Assembly (NCBI GenBank): GCA_913774665.1
Contig: CAJYHN010000012.1
Location: 248,001 to 312,000, forward strand
Reading direction: 5' to 3'
Length of the DNA: 64,000 nucleotides
From: an uncultured Microbacterium sp.
GTDB taxonomy: Bacteria > Actinomycetota > Actinomycetes > Actinomycetales > Microbacteriaceae
Shown: one piece after another, positions 49,560-59,378 of the stretch
Position numbering within the stretch: the first letter of the stretch is position 1
Layout: every line of letters starts with the position of its first letter
Notes under the pieces: generated by a model
What the model saw: only the letters and a program-made list of their open reading frames with translations
Database searches by the model: none
Told to the model about the DNA's origin: nothing
Translations under genes and position numbers: made by a program

Positions 49560-49970
49560 TCAGGGGACTCGCCGGCGCGTGCGCCAGGCCAGCCACGCCC
49601 CGGTCGACCACAGCGCCCAGATGACCAGCACGGGCTGGAAGAGCAGACGGATGCCGCGAGCGAGGTCGGTGTCGAGGCCGAAGGCATCGGTGCCGCGCAC
49701 GAACTGCTCGATGTTGCCGGGGAAGATCGCGACGAAGAAGGCCGCGACGATCCAGCCGACGGCGACGCGCCAGCGGCCGAGGAAGAGAAGGGCGAGTCCG
49801 AGCGCGATCTCGACGACGCCGGATGCCACGACCGTGACGTCGACCGGAAGCGGAAGCCACGAGGGCACCTGGGCGACGAACGCGTCGCGGGCGAACGTCA
49901 GATGCGCGGTGCCGGTGAACACGAGTGCGGCACCGAGCAGCCAGCGGGCGAGGGTGCGGGTCAGGCTCAT
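49560..49970 (-). CDS. DoxX family membrane protein
   Basis: 136 residues, four hydrophobic helices. It begins RTLARWLLGAALVFTGTAHL, followed by VDVTVVASGVVEIALGLALL and FPGNIEQFVRGTDAFGLDTD, a pattern of the DoxX/YphA group found beside thiol and quinone redox functions. No specific role can be given. Confidence 0.8.
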   Translation of the reverse strand: MSLTRTLARWLLGAALVFTGTAHLTFARDAFVAQVPSWLPLPVDVTVVASGVVEIALGLALLFLGRWRVAVGWIVAAFFVAIFPGNIEQFVRGTDAFGLDTDLARGIRLLFQPVLVIWALWSTGAWLAWRTRRRVP

Positions 49971-50064
49971 CCTCCGAGGGTAGGCGGGCTGGGCGGCGCG
50001 GCCGCCGCGCGGCGCGTGCCCGCGGCGCAGGGCGCAGCGCGTCAGCGGACCACAGCGCCGCGCG

Positions 50065-50724
50065 TCAGCGGCGCAGGATGCGGTGCGCCAGGGCGTTTCC
50101 GAGCAGCTGACCGGCCTGCACGATCACGACGATGATCGCGACCGTCACCCACGTCGCCTGCTGGTTGAACTGCTGGTAGCCGTAGATGATCGCGAAGTTA
50201 CCGAGGCCGCCGCCCCCGATGTACCCCGCCATCGCCGACATGTCGACGACCGCGATGAACATGAACGTGTAGCCGAGGATCAGCGGGGCGAGGGCCTCGG
50301 GGATGACGACCCCGAACAGCACGCCGATGCGGCGCGCACCCACGGCCCGGGCCGCCTCGACGGTTCCCGGGTCGACGGCCACGAGGTTCTGTTCGACGAC
50401 GCGGGCGATCACGACCGTGGCCATGATCGTGATGGGCACGATCGCGGCATCCGTTCCCAGGGTCGTCCCCGTCACCGCCCGCGTGACCGGGGCCACGGCG
50501 GTGAGGAAGATGATGAACGGGATCGGTCGGATCAGGTTGATCACGAGGTTCGCGACCGCGAAGACCGCTCGGTTCGCGAAGAGATTCCCGGGGCGCGTCG
50601 CGTACAGCAGCGCCCCGATGACAAGCCCCGCGACGCCCGAGATGAGCAGCGAGACGGCGACCATGTAGACGGTCTCGCCGATCGACTGCAGCAGCACCGG
50701 CGTGAGCGTGTCCCACTTGTTCAC
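50065..50724 (-). CDS. metI: Methionine ABC transporter permease
   Basis: 219 residues from GTG overlapping the metN stop. Five to six helices with the BPD_transp_1 EAA motif (EAARAVGARRIGVLFGVVIP) and the MetI-typical opening TPVLLQSIGETVYMVAVSL and end YGYQQFNQQATWVTVAIIVV. It is the membrane channel for methionine import with MetN and MetQ. Confidence 0.93.
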   Translation of the reverse strand: MNKWDTLTPVLLQSIGETVYMVAVSLLISGVAGLVIGALLYATRPGNLFANRAVFAVANLVINLIRPIPFIIFLTAVAPVTRAVTGTTLGTDAAIVPITIMATVVIARVVEQNLVAVDPGTVEAARAVGARRIGVLFGVVIPEALAPLILGYTFMFIAVVDMSAMAGYIGGGGLGNFAIIYGYQQFNQQATWVTVAIIVVIVQAGQLLGNALAHRILRR

Positions 50725-51746
50725 GAGCGCACCTCCGCGGCAGGCACGGCGACCTCGGTGTGCGCGCGCAGCTCCGCGACGACCGCGTCGAGGTCGTCGG
50801 CGTGAACGCGGTAGGTGAGGGTGCCGAGCTGTCGGCCCAGCACGTCGGTCACCCCGCCGTACACGACCGAGTGGCGCGCATCGTGGCGGTGGAAGACCGC
50901 CGAGACGTCTTCGCTCGAGAACTCGTTGATCTCGACGCTCACCAGATCGCCGCCGCCCGCGGCGAGCGCCGACAGCGCCTCACCCGACGGCACGCCCTGG
51001 GTCACCGCCGCGACGAACCGCTTCGTCAGCTCGGCGCGCGGATGCGCGAACACGCGGTACGTGTCGCCGCTGTCGACGACGCGGCCGCCGTCCATCACGA
51101 TCACCTGATCGCACAGCTCGTGCACGATCGAGATCTGGTGCGTGATGACGACGATCGTGATGCCCAGGCGCCGGTTGATCTCGCGCAGCAGGTCGAGCAC
51201 CTCGGCCGTGGTCTGCGGGTCGAGGGCGCTCGTCGCCTCATCGGCGAGCAGGATGCGCGGGTCGGTCGCGATCGCGCGGGCGATGCCGACGCGCTGCTTC
51301 TGCCCGCCCGAGAGGCGTCGGGGGTACTGCTTCGCCTTGTCGCCGATGCCGACGAAGTCGAGCAGTTCAGCGACGCGCTTGTCGCGGTCGGCCTTCTTCC
51401 AGCCCGCCACCTTGAGCGGATAGGCGACGTTCGCCGCGACCGTGCGCGAGGTGAAGAGGTTGAACTGCTGGAAGATCATGCCCACGCGGCGTCGGAGGTC
51501 ACGGAGCTTCGCCTCCGTGGCATCCCCGACGTCCACGCCCAGCACCTTCACGGTGCCCGACGTGGGCTGCTCGAGGCCGTTCAGCAGCCGGACGAGCGTG
51601 GACTTACCCGCGCCCGAGTAGCCGATCACGCCCACGATCGACCCCTCCTGTACCGTCAGCGACACGTCGTCGACGGCGGTGGTGGAGGTGCGGCGATCGG
51701 TGCGGAAGCTCTTGGTGACGCCCCGCAGCTCGATGACCGCGGTCAT
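50721..51746 (-). CDS. metN: Methionine ABC transporter ATP-binding protein
   Basis: 341 residues from ATG at 51746 (ATGA overlap with metQ). Walker A GYSGAGKST, signature LSGGQKQRVGIARAI, Walker B ILLADEATSALDPQTT, His switch THQISI. The C-terminal NIL domain (about 260-341, GDLVSVEINEFSSEDVSAVF) binds methionine for feedback inhibition in this family. Confidence 0.94.
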   Translation of the reverse strand: MTAVIELRGVTKSFRTDRRTSTTAVDDVSLTVQEGSIVGVIGYSGAGKSTLVRLLNGLEQPTSGTVKVLGVDVGDATEAKLRDLRRRVGMIFQQFNLFTSRTVAANVAYPLKVAGWKKADRDKRVAELLDFVGIGDKAKQYPRRLSGGQKQRVGIARAIATDPRILLADEATSALDPQTTAEVLDLLREINRRLGITIVVITHQISIVHELCDQVIVMDGGRVVDSGDTYRVFAHPRAELTKRFVAAVTQGVPSGEALSALAAGGGDLVSVEINEFSSEDVSAVFHRHDARHSVVYGGVTDVLGRQLGTLTYRVHADDLDAVVAELRAHTEVAVPAAEVRS

Positions 51747-52645
51747 CCCTTCTGAGCCTTGAGGGCGTCTTCGAGGCTCGTCAGCTCGTCCTGCAGCTGC
51801 GCGCCCGTCCAGTCGGCCTTGAACTGCAGGTTGCCCTGGTTGAGCTCGGTGACCGCGGCCTCGACCTCGGTCGAGTGGTACGCCTCGACGAGCTTCGCCC
51901 AGCGCGGGTCGTCCTTCTTGTCGTCGCGGGTGACGAAGGCGTTGATGTAGGGCGCGAGCTGCGGGTTGTTCAGGTCTTCCTTGAAGATGATGAGCTCGTC
52001 GCCGAGCCCGCCCTTCTGCGCCTGCGTGTTGTTGACGATCGCGGCCTGGGCGCTGCCGTCCTTGAGCGCGGTGACGGTCTGGTTCGTGTCGACGGGCAGC
52101 AGCTCGACCTTCGAGGTCTCGATGTCGGCCGGGGTCGACAGCGCCGTTCCGCCGTCCTTCAGGGTGAGCAGCCCGGCCTTCTGCAGGTTGAGCAGACCGC
52201 GGGCGAGGTTGGTGGGGTTGTTGGGGATGGCGATCTTCGCGCCCTCGGGCAGGTCCTTCACGTCCTGGTACTTCTCGGAGTACAGCGCGAGCGGGTACAC
52301 CGCCGTCGCGCCGACCGGCACGAGCGAGCCGTTGTTCTCGACGTTGAACTGCGACAGGTAGATGAGGTGCTGGAAGAGGTTCACGTCGAGCTCGCCGTCC
52401 TGCACGCCCTGGTTGAGCTGCACGCCGTCGTTGATGGTGCGCACCTCGAGGTCGATGCCTTCGCCCGCGAGCTTCTGCTTCAGCACCGTCCAGTGCGTCT
52501 CGTTGCCGTCGTCGGCGCCGAGGACGATGCGCGAGGAGTCGCCTGCGGATGCCGCACCCCCGGCGCAACCGGTGAGGGTCAGCATCAGAGCGGCGGCGGA
52601 AGCACTGAGGATCGTGGCCAGGCGTGCGGTGCGGCGAGAAGTCAT
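51743..52645 (-). CDS. metQ: D/L-methionine-binding lipoprotein
   Basis: 300 residues. Lipobox LTGC near residue 24-27. NlpA/MetQ family pattern: GVQLNQGVQDGELDVNLFQH, KIAIPNNPTNLARGLLNLQK and INAFVTRDDKKDDPRWAKLV. First gene of metQNI. I looked for a SAM or S-box riboswitch in the 163-bp leader region and saw none. Confidence 0.93.
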   Translation of the reverse strand: MTSRRTARLATILSASAAALMLTLTGCAGGAASAGDSSRIVLGADDGNETHWTVLKQKLAGEGIDLEVRTINDGVQLNQGVQDGELDVNLFQHLIYLSQFNVENNGSLVPVGATAVYPLALYSEKYQDVKDLPEGAKIAIPNNPTNLARGLLNLQKAGLLTLKDGGTALSTPADIETSKVELLPVDTNQTVTALKDGSAQAAIVNNTQAQKGGLGDELIIFKEDLNNPQLAPYINAFVTRDDKKDDPRWAKLVEAYHSTEVEAAVTELNQGNLQFKADWTGAQLQDELTSLEDALKAQKG

Positions 52646-52687
52646 GAGACCACGTCAGCACGCGGCATCCGGGATCGGAATTCGAGG

Positions 52688-52704
52688 CGTTACGGCCGGT
52701 AACG
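52688..52704. promoter_or_regulatory. Inverted repeat in the metQ-MFS divergent spacer
   Basis: CGTTAC-GGCCG-GTAACG, six paired bases on each side, in the 163-bp gap between metQ and the MFS gene. It could serve either gene; a McbR/TetR-type site for met control is one possibility. Assignment is speculative. Confidence 0.35.
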
Positions 52705-52808
52705 GGCTGTCACGCGGAGTAATCGATTGGGTGGATGCCGAGGCATCGGCGATGATCGCAGGCCTCACCGACCCGCGGGCTCACAGCGGAGGCGTAACCT
52801 GGACAGCG

Positions 52809-54248
52809 ATGTCACGGGATGAAAACGCGCGTAAGAGATTGTCCCGGAACAGCCCCCAAGGTCTGGTCGTCGCGATCCTGGCCCTCGCCGGTCTGTGCTC
52901 GTCGTTCATGTTCACCCTCGTGGTGCCCATCCAGTCGCAGCTTCCGCAGCTGCTGAACGCGTCGCGCGACGACACCGCGTGGGTCGTGACCTCGACGCTG
53001 CTCGCCGCGGCCGTGATCACCCCGATCGCTGGCCGCCTCGGCGACATGTACGGCAAACGGCGCATCGTGCTCGTGCTGCTGGTCGTGATGATCCTCGGCT
53101 CGGTCATCGCCGCGCTGTCGACCGGCATCGTCGGCATGATCATCGGGCGCGCTCTGCAGGGCGCCATCGTGGGCGTCGTCCCGCTGGGCATCTCGATCAT
53201 GCGCGACGTGCTGCACGAGAACCGCGTCGACAGCGCCATCGCGCTCATGAGCGCGACGCTCGGCGTCGGCGGGGCGCTGGGCCTTCCGATCAGCGCGCTC
53301 GTGGCCGAGAACACCGACTGGCACTGGCTGTTCTGGATCGCCGGGGCCCTCGGTGCGGTCGTGTTCGCGCTGATCCTCTGGATCGTGCCGGTGAGCGTGC
53401 TGCGCACCGCCGGCCGCTTCGACTACGTCGGCACCGTCGGCCTCGCGGTCGGTCTGATCGGCATCCTGCTCGCCGTGTCGCGCGGCAACACCTGGGGATG
53501 GTCGTCTCCGCTGACGCTGTCTCTCGCCATCGGCGGCGTTGTCGTCCTGCTGCTGTGGGGATGGTTCGAGCTCCGCGTCGACAATCCCCTCCTCGACCTG
53601 CGGGTCGCCGCCCGGCGCCCCGTGCTGCTGACCAACCTGGCTTCCGTCGCGATGGGTTTCGCCCTGTTCACCTCGAACGTCGCGTACCCGCAGATGCTCG
53701 AGCTGCCGCTCGCGACGGGTGTGGGCCTCGGGCTGTCGCTGCTGGCCGCGAGCCTCGTGGTCATGCCCTCCGGGCTCGTGATGATGGTGCTCTCCCCCAT
53801 CTCGGGCACGCTCGCGCGAACGATCGGGCCCCGAGTGCTGCTTGTCGCCGGGTCGATCTCGCTGATCCTCGCGTACGGCTTCAGCCTGTTCTTCTCCACC
53901 GAGGTGTGGCACTTCGTCGTCGCCAACATCCTCATCGGCTTCGGTATCGGCTTCGGCTACGCCGCCATGCCGATGCTGATCATGCGCGCGGTCCCGCCGA
54001 GCGAGACGGGCGCATCGAACGGGCTCAACGCCCTCGCCCGGTCTCTCGGCACGAGCACGGCCGCAGCGATCGTGGGTGTCGTCCTCGCGACGCTGTCGAC
54101 GGTCGATGGCGAGACGCGCGTGCCGACCTCGCAGGCGTTCCAGGTGTCGTTCCTGCTGGGCATCGGGGCGGCGGCGGTCGCGCTCGTGCTGGCGCTTCTC
54201 ATCCCGACGCGTTCGACGCCGGTCGAAAAGCACCCGTCGCTGCCCTAA
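52809..54248 (+). CDS. MFS transporter, DHA2 (EmrB-like) family
   Basis: 479 residues from ATG at 52809, which follows TAACCT by 8 bp and may be leaderless; the frame upstream lies antisense to metQ. About 14 hydrophobic helices, motif A GRLGDMYGKRRIVLV in loop 2-3, and RALQGAIVGVVPLGISIMRD (motif C-like region), typical of drug:proton antiporters with 14 helices. Substrate unknown. The 164-bp gap that follows (54249-54412) contains nothing I can name. Confidence 0.87.
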   Translation: MSRDENARKRLSRNSPQGLVVAILALAGLCSSFMFTLVVPIQSQLPQLLNASRDDTAWVVTSTLLAAAVITPIAGRLGDMYGKRRIVLVLLVVMILGSVIAALSTGIVGMIIGRALQGAIVGVVPLGISIMRDVLHENRVDSAIALMSATLGVGGALGLPISALVAENTDWHWLFWIAGALGAVVFALILWIVPVSVLRTAGRFDYVGTVGLAVGLIGILLAVSRGNTWGWSSPLTLSLAIGGVVVLLLWGWFELRVDNPLLDLRVAARRPVLLTNLASVAMGFALFTSNVAYPQMLELPLATGVGLGLSLLAASLVVMPSGLVMMVLSPISGTLARTIGPRVLLVAGSISLILAYGFSLFFSTEVWHFVVANILIGFGIGFGYAAMPMLIMRAVPPSETGASNGLNALARSLGTSTAAAIVGVVLATLSTVDGETRVPTSQAFQVSFLLGIGAAAVALVLALLIPTRSTPVEKHPSLP

Positions 54249-54412
54249 TGACCCCTACGCCCCGCGCTCCTCGTTGACGGAGTCGGCCCCGTCGACGACC
54301 ACTTCACTGCAGGAAGGGACCGGCTTCCCGTCCCGCCCCAGCGTGAGGCGACCGGGCCGCGCCGTGCTCGTCGCGCAGGAGTGCGGGGCCTTCGGGTCCT
54401 CCGCCGGACGCG

Positions 54413-55741
54413 TCAGTCCAGCAGCAGCGCCGGCTCTTCCAGAACGGATGCCACGTCCGCGATGAACCGCGAGATCCCGTCGCCGTCGACCACGCGGTGA
54501 TCGAACGAGCCCGACACCGTGGTCACCCAGCGGGGGCGTACCTCGCCGTCGACGACCCACGGCTTCTGGCGGATCGCGCCGAGGGCGATGATGCCGGCCT
54601 CGCCGGGGTTGATGATCGGGGTCCCGGCATCCACTCCGAAGACGCCGATGTTCGTGATCGTGAACGTGCCGCCGGTCTGATCGGCGGGGCTCGTCTTGCC
54701 CTCGCGCGCGGTGAGGGTGAGGTGCTCGAGGGCCTTGGCGAGCTCGCGCGTCTTCATCGCCTGCGCATCCTTGATGTTGGGCACGAGCAGGCCGCGCGGG
54801 GTCGCCGCGGCGATGCCGAGGTTGACGTAGTGACGCACCGAGATCTGCGCGCCGTCCTCGGTGTCGACCCACGCCGCGTTGATCATCGGCGTGCGGCGCA
54901 GGGCCCAGATGACCGCGCGCGCCATGATCAGCAGCGGCGAGATCTTCACGTCGGCGAAGTCGGGCGAGGCCTTGAGCCGCTTGACGAGCTCCATCGTGCG
55001 CGAGGCGTCGACGTCGACCCACACCGACACGTGCGGCGCCGAATACGCGCTCGAGGTCATCGCGTTGGCGGTCGCCTTGCGCACGCCCCGGACGGGGATC
55101 GACTCCTCGCGGGCGTCGGAGACGGGCGCGGATGCCGTGGCGGCGGGCGCCGCGGGAGAGGTCACGGGAATCGTCTCCTCGCGCACCGCACCCCACGCGG
55201 GCGTCTCGATGTTGCGGAAGACGCTGGCCTGCTCGGCGTGCTTCACGACGTCGTCGCGCGTCACCTCGCCGGCGGGTCCGCTCGGCGTGACGGCCGCGAG
55301 ATCGACACCCAGGTCGCGCGCGAGCTTGCGGATCGGGGGCTTGGCGACGACGCCGACGGATGCCTTCACCGGGCGCTCGGCGGGCTTCCGACGCCGAGAC
55401 GACACCGCACCGCCCGTGCCGTAGCCGACGAGCACGGCCCCGCCGGGGTCGCTGGGCTCGGGGACGCTCACCGCTTCTGCGGGGGCCGGGGTGCCGACAT
55501 CCGCCGATCCGATCGTGATGATCGGGGAGCCGACCTCGACCGTGGAACCCTCGGATGCCAGCAGCTCGCCGACCGTGCCCGCGTACGGCGACGGCAGCTC
55601 GACGAGTGACTTGGCGGTCTCGATCTCGACGATCACGTCGTTGACGGCGACAGTGTCGCCCGGCGCGACGCGCCACTGCACGATCTCGGCCTCGGTGAGG
55701 CCCTCCCCGACGTCGGGGAGAACGAAGGTCTGCTCGGTCAC
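54413..55741 (-). CDS. 2-oxo acid dehydrogenase E2 component (dihydrolipoamide acyltransferase)
   Basis: 442 residues from GTG. One lipoyl domain at 1-80 with the lipoylated Lys in [16 protein letters not shown] peripheral subunit-binding domain near 130-170 ([20 protein letters not shown]). The catalytic domain (210-442) has the acyltransferase motif [14 protein letters not shown] near the end. It accepts the acyl group from E1 and passes it to CoA. With E1alpha and E1beta upstream it forms a branched-chain-type complex; no E3 is in the window. Confidence 0.9.
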   Translation of the reverse strand: MTEQTFVLPDVGEGLTEAEIVQWRVAPGDTVAVNDVIVEIETAKSLVELPSPYAGTVGELLASEGSTVEVGSPIITIGSADVGTPAPAEAVSVPEPSDPGGAVLVGYGTGGAVSSRRRKPAERPVKASVGVVAKPPIRKLARDLGVDLAAVTPSGPAGEVTRDDVVKHAEQASVFRNIETPAWGAVREETIPVTSPAAPAATASAPVSDAREESIPVRGVRKATANAMTSSAYSAPHVSVWVDVDASRTMELVKRLKASPDFADVKISPLLIMARAVIWALRRTPMINAAWVDTEDGAQISVRHYVNLGIAAATPRGLLVPNIKDAQAMKTRELAKALEHLTLTAREGKTSPADQTGGTFTITNIGVFGVDAGTPIINPGEAGIIALGAIRQKPWVVDGEVRPRWVTTVSGSFDHRVVDGDGISRFIADVASVLEEPALLLD

Positions 55742-55757
55742 GATGGTGTCCTTTGCT

Positions 55758-55828
55758 CGCGAGACTTCACTTCGCTGACGAAAGGGCGACAGCCTGTCGC
55801 GGATTCGTCAGCGAGTTGCAGTCTCGCG
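55758..55828. repeat. Palindrome between E1beta and E2 genes
   Basis: CGCGAGACT at 55758-55766 pairs with AGTCTCGCG at 55820-55828, and inside it TTCGCTGACGAA-type arms (55771-55782 with 55804-55814) pair around GCGACAGCCTGTCGC. It fills most of the 114-bp gap inside the dehydrogenase operon and could attenuate or protect the transcript between E1 and E2. It is unlike the other two palindrome families here. Confidence 0.65.
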
Positions 55829-55855
55829 GTTCATGGCGGGGAGAGGAAGAGCGGG

Positions 55856-56833
55856 TCAGTACGCGAGAGAACGGTCGACGGCCTCGAGGATGCGGTCGGC
55901 ATCGGGCAGGTAGGTGCCCTCGAGCTTCGCGGGAGGGAAGGGCGCGTCGAACCCCGACACCCGCAGCACGGGCGCCTCGAGGGCGAAGAAGGCCTTCTCC
56001 ATGACGGTGGCGGCGATCTCGGAGCCGAGCGAGGTGAAGCCCGGCGCCTCCTGCGCGTAGACCATGCGGCCGGTGCGGCGCACCGAGTCCAGCAGCGGGC
56101 CGTAGTCCACCGGCGAGAGGGAGCGCAGGTCGATGACCTCGCAGCTCGTGCCCTCGCTCTCGGCGAGGGCTGCGGCCTGCAGCAGGGTCGTGACCATCGC
56201 GCCGTGGCCGACGAGGGTCACGTCGGTACCGCGACGCACGATGCGGCTCGCGTGCAGCGGCAGGGCGGGGGTCTCGAGGTCGACCTCGCCCTTCTGCCAG
56301 TACTTGGCCTTGGGCTCGAGGAAGACCACCGGGTCGGGCGAATCGATAGCCTGCTGGATCATCCAGTAGGCGTCGTTCGCGTTCGAGGGGCTCACCACGC
56401 GGAGCCCCGCGGTGTGCGTGAAGTACGCCTCGGGGCTCTCCTGGTGGTGCTCGACCGCGCCGATGTGTCCGCCGTAGGGGATGCGGATGACGACGGGCAT
56501 GCGCACCGCGCCCTCGTGGCGGTTCGTGATCTTCGCCAGCTGCGAGGTGATCTGGTCGAAGGCCGGGAAGACGAAGCCGTCGAACTGGATCTCGAGCACG
56601 GGGCGGAACCCGCCCATCGCGAGGCCGATCGCCGTGCCGACGATTCCGGACTCGGCCAGGGGCGAGTCGATGACGCGGCGCGGGCCGAAGTCCTTCTGCA
56701 GGCCCTCGGTCACGCGGAAGACGCCGCCGAGCGGGCCGATGTCCTCGCCCATGAGCAGGACGCGGTCGTTCGTCTCGAGCGCGCGACGCAGGCCCGCGTT
56801 CAGCGCGCGGCTGATCGGGAGGTTCTCGGTCAC
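55856..56833 (-). CDS. 2-oxo acid dehydrogenase E1 component, beta subunit
   Basis: 325 residues, GTG start in a GTGA overlap with E1alpha. Transketolase pyrimidine domain: GEDIGPLGGVFRVTEGLQKD, FDQITSQLAKITNRHEGAVR, RIPYGGHIGAVEHHQESPEA; C-terminal transketolase domain with VEVIDLRSLSPVD-like CEVIDLRSLSPVDYGPLLD. It binds TPP at the interface with E1alpha. The pattern is closer to branched-chain (Bkd) than to AceE-type enzymes. Confidence 0.92.
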   Translation of the reverse strand: MTENLPISRALNAGLRRALETNDRVLLMGEDIGPLGGVFRVTEGLQKDFGPRRVIDSPLAESGIVGTAIGLAMGGFRPVLEIQFDGFVFPAFDQITSQLAKITNRHEGAVRMPVVIRIPYGGHIGAVEHHQESPEAYFTHTAGLRVVSPSNANDAYWMIQQAIDSPDPVVFLEPKAKYWQKGEVDLETPALPLHASRIVRRGTDVTLVGHGAMVTTLLQAAALAESEGTSCEVIDLRSLSPVDYGPLLDSVRRTGRMVYAQEAPGFTSLGSEIAATVMEKAFFALEAPVLRVSGFDAPFPPAKLEGTYLPDADRILEAVDRSLAY

Positions 56834-57960
56834 TGCGCGCCCCCTTCCATCGACGCCTCGTAGTCGTCGAGCCAGCGCTGCTCCTCGGTGATCAGCGCGT
56901 GCGCCTCGGAATAGACGCTCTCGAACATGTGCGCCCGCGGGATCGAGCCGAGCTCGTTCGTGCGCACGCGTATGTCATCGGCGAGCGCGCGACCCTCGGC
57001 ATCCGCGTCGTCGAAGAACTGCTGCGACGCCCCGCGGGCCTCGAGGAACGCGCGCATGCGGGCGATCGGGTCGCGCCGGCCCCACGACTGCTCCTCGTCG
57101 GAGGTGCGGTACTTCGTGGGGTCGTCGCTCGTGGTGTGCGCACCCATGCGGTACGTCATCGCCTCGATCGCGCGCGGGCCACCGCCGGCGCGAGCCTCGT
57201 CGAGCGCCGTCTTCGACACGGCGTAGCTGGCGAGGACGTCGTTGCCGTCGACCTGGAGGCTCGGGATGCCGTAGCCCTCCCCGCGCTTGTACAGCGGCGA
57301 GCGCGACTGCGTCGCGACGGGCACCGAGATGGCCCACTGGTTGTTCTGGAGGAAGAACACCTCGGGGGTCTGGAAGCTCGCGGCGAAGACCATCGCCTCG
57401 TGCACGTCGCCCTGGCTCGAGGCGCCGTCGCCGTAGTAGACGATCACGGCCTCGTCGCGCTCGGGGTCGCCGCTGCCGCTCTTGCCGTCGAACACCAGGC
57501 CCATCGCCAGGCCCGTGGCGTGCAGCGTCTGCGCGCCGAGTACGAGCGTGTAGATGTGCGTGTTGCCGTTCTTCGGGTCGGTCGGGTCCCACCCGCCGTG
57601 CGTGAGTCCGCGCATGAGACGGATGATGTCGAGCGGGTCGACGCCGCGGATGCGGGTGACCACGTGCTCCCGGTACGAGGGGAAGATGTGGTCCTGCGCG
57701 CGCGCCGCCCGGGCCGAGCCGACCTGCGCGGCCTCCTGCCCGAAGGACGGCGGCCACAGGGCCAGTTGGCCCTGGCGCTGAAGGTTGGTGGCCTGCACGT
57801 CGAACGCGCGGATCGAGACCATGTCGCGGTAGAAGGTCTCGAGCTCGGCGTCGGTGAGGGCGTCGATGAGCGGCAGGTAGCGCTCGGCGGCGGGCGTGGG
57901 GGCCAGCGTGCCGTCGGCTGCCAGAACGCGCACGAGAGCGGGGTCGTCGAGCGGGGTCAT
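56830..57960 (-). CDS. 2-oxo acid dehydrogenase E1 component, alpha subunit
   Basis: 376 residues from ATG. TPP/Mg2+ motif GDGASSQGDVHEAMVFAASF near 180, followed by FLQNNQWAISVPVATQSRSP; opening YRDMVSIRAFDVQATNLQRQ and the phosphorylation-loop-like YRMGAHTTSDDPTKYRT. It decarboxylates branched-chain 2-oxo acids (or pyruvate) and passes the acyl group to lipoyl-E2. First gene of E1alpha-E1beta-E2. The palindrome TTGTCGACAA at 58034-58043 in its upstream gap might be a regulator site. Confidence 0.92.
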   Translation of the reverse strand: MTPLDDPALVRVLAADGTLAPTPAAERYLPLIDALTDAELETFYRDMVSIRAFDVQATNLQRQGQLALWPPSFGQEAAQVGSARAARAQDHIFPSYREHVVTRIRGVDPLDIIRLMRGLTHGGWDPTDPKNGNTHIYTLVLGAQTLHATGLAMGLVFDGKSGSGDPERDEAVIVYYGDGASSQGDVHEAMVFAASFQTPEVFFLQNNQWAISVPVATQSRSPLYKRGEGYGIPSLQVDGNDVLASYAVSKTALDEARAGGGPRAIEAMTYRMGAHTTSDDPTKYRTSDEEQSWGRRDPIARMRAFLEARGASQQFFDDADAEGRALADDIRVRTNELGSIPRAHMFESVYSEAHALITEEQRWLDDYEASMEGGAQ

Positions 57961-58058
57961 GAACCCACGCTAACGCGCGACCCATGCGCGAGACCGCATG
58001 AGGTGCACAACGGATGCCAGGATTCGGCGTTCGTTGTCGACAAAGGCGCGGTCGTGGA

Positions 58059-59135
58059 TCAGTGCGGGGCGGTGGCCGCGGCGACCTCGACCACGCGGTC
58101 GAGCGACTCCTCTTCGCCGATCGAGATGCGGATGCCGTCGCCCGGGAACGGACGCACGATGAGCCCGGCCTCTTCGAAAGCGGTGGCGACCTCGACCGTG
58201 CGATCGCCCGCGGCGAGCCACACGAAGTTGCCCTGGGCGTCGGGGACGTCCCATCCGGCCTCACGGATGCGGTCGACGAGGCGGTCGCGGCGCTCGGCGA
58301 TGACCTTCACGCGGTGCAGCAGCTCGCTCTCGGCATCGAGGCTCGCGATCGCCGCGGACTCCCCGGCCGCCGTGACCGACAGCGGGATGGCGGTGCTGCG
58401 AGCGGCGTCGAGCACCCCGGTGTGACCGATCGCGTAGCCGATGCGCAGACCCGCGAGCCCGTAGGCCTTCGAGAAGGTGCGCAGGACGACGACGTTCGGG
58501 CGGCCGAGCACGGCGCGCACCCGGCTTCCCTCGACCGACGCGGGGTCGGTGACGAACTCGGCGTACGCCTCGTCGAGGACGATGAGCACGTCGCGCGGCA
58601 CGGCGTCGACGAACGCGGCGAACTCGTCGTACCCGACGGTCGGCCCGGTGGGGTTGTTGGGGCTGCACACGATCACCAGGCGCGTGCGCTCGGTCGCGGC
58701 GGCGGCCATCGCGGGGAGGTCGTGACGTGAGTCGGTGGTCAACGGCACCTGCACGCTCTTCGCGCCCGCGACCGCGACGAGCGAGGGGTAGGCCTCGAAC
58801 GAGCGCCACGCGTAGACGACCTCGTCGCCGGGGCCCGAGGTCGCCAGCAGGAGCTGCGCCAGCACCGAGACGCTGCCCGCGCCGACGTGCACCTCGTCGG
58901 GCGAGACGCCGTACCGCGCGGCCAGGCGCTCGCGCAGGCGGGCGGCCGTGGCATCCGGGTATCTGTTGAAGGCTCCCGCGGCGACGACCGCATCGAGGAC
59001 GCCGGGGAGCGGCTCGAAGGGGTTCTCGTTGCTCGAGAGCTTGAAGGCGTCGGGGCTGGCCTGGCGTCCCTGCCGGTACGCGGGCAGAGCGGCGATCTCG
59101 GGGCGGATACGGGGCAGGACCGGCTCTTCACTCAC
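58059..59135 (-). CDS. hisC: HisC-type aminotransferase (histidinol-phosphate/aromatic)
   Basis: 358 residues, GTG start. Fold type I PLP enzyme: [69 protein letters not shown], and the Schiff-base Lys in [15 protein letters not shown]. It may act in histidine synthesis or as an aromatic aminotransferase; the two are hard to separate by sequence and no other his gene is nearby. It sits upstream of the oxo-acid dehydrogenase genes on the same strand (98-bp gap), which fits an amino-acid breakdown role as well. Confidence 0.75.
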   Translation of the reverse strand: MSEEPVLPRIRPEIAALPAYRQGRQASPDAFKLSSNENPFEPLPGVLDAVVAAGAFNRYPDATAARLRERLAARYGVSPDEVHVGAGSVSVLAQLLLATSGPGDEVVYAWRSFEAYPSLVAVAGAKSVQVPLTTDSRHDLPAMAAAATERTRLVIVCSPNNPTGPTVGYDEFAAFVDAVPRDVLIVLDEAYAEFVTDPASVEGSRVRAVLGRPNVVVLRTFSKAYGLAGLRIGYAIGHTGVLDAARSTAIPLSVTAAGESAAIASLDAESELLHRVKVIAERRDRLVDRIREAGWDVPDAQGNFVWLAAGDRTVEVATAFEEAGLIVRPFPGDGIRISIGEEESLDRVVEVAAATAPH

Positions 59136-59378
59136 CCCGCGAGCCTAACCGGGGGCCGCCGCGCGCGTCAGTCCCCCTTCGGGACGGCCTTTCTCGCTCG
59201 CCCGGTCCCGACCCGCACCCGCCCCCGCCCCCGGCACAGAATCGGGCCGGCGCAGCGGATGCGGACCGGCGCAACGCGTTCGGATCGGGGAGTCCTCGGC
59301 ATCCCGAATCCGGTGCGCGGATCCGATTCCGCTCACCGAGCCCCTCATCCGGCGGAACATGCGTGCCACGATGGGGGC

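Noticed and set aside
52646..52808. A SAM or S-box riboswitch upstream of metQ
   Set aside because: The leader lacks the conserved cores I would expect; only a short CGTTAC/GTAACG dyad is visible.
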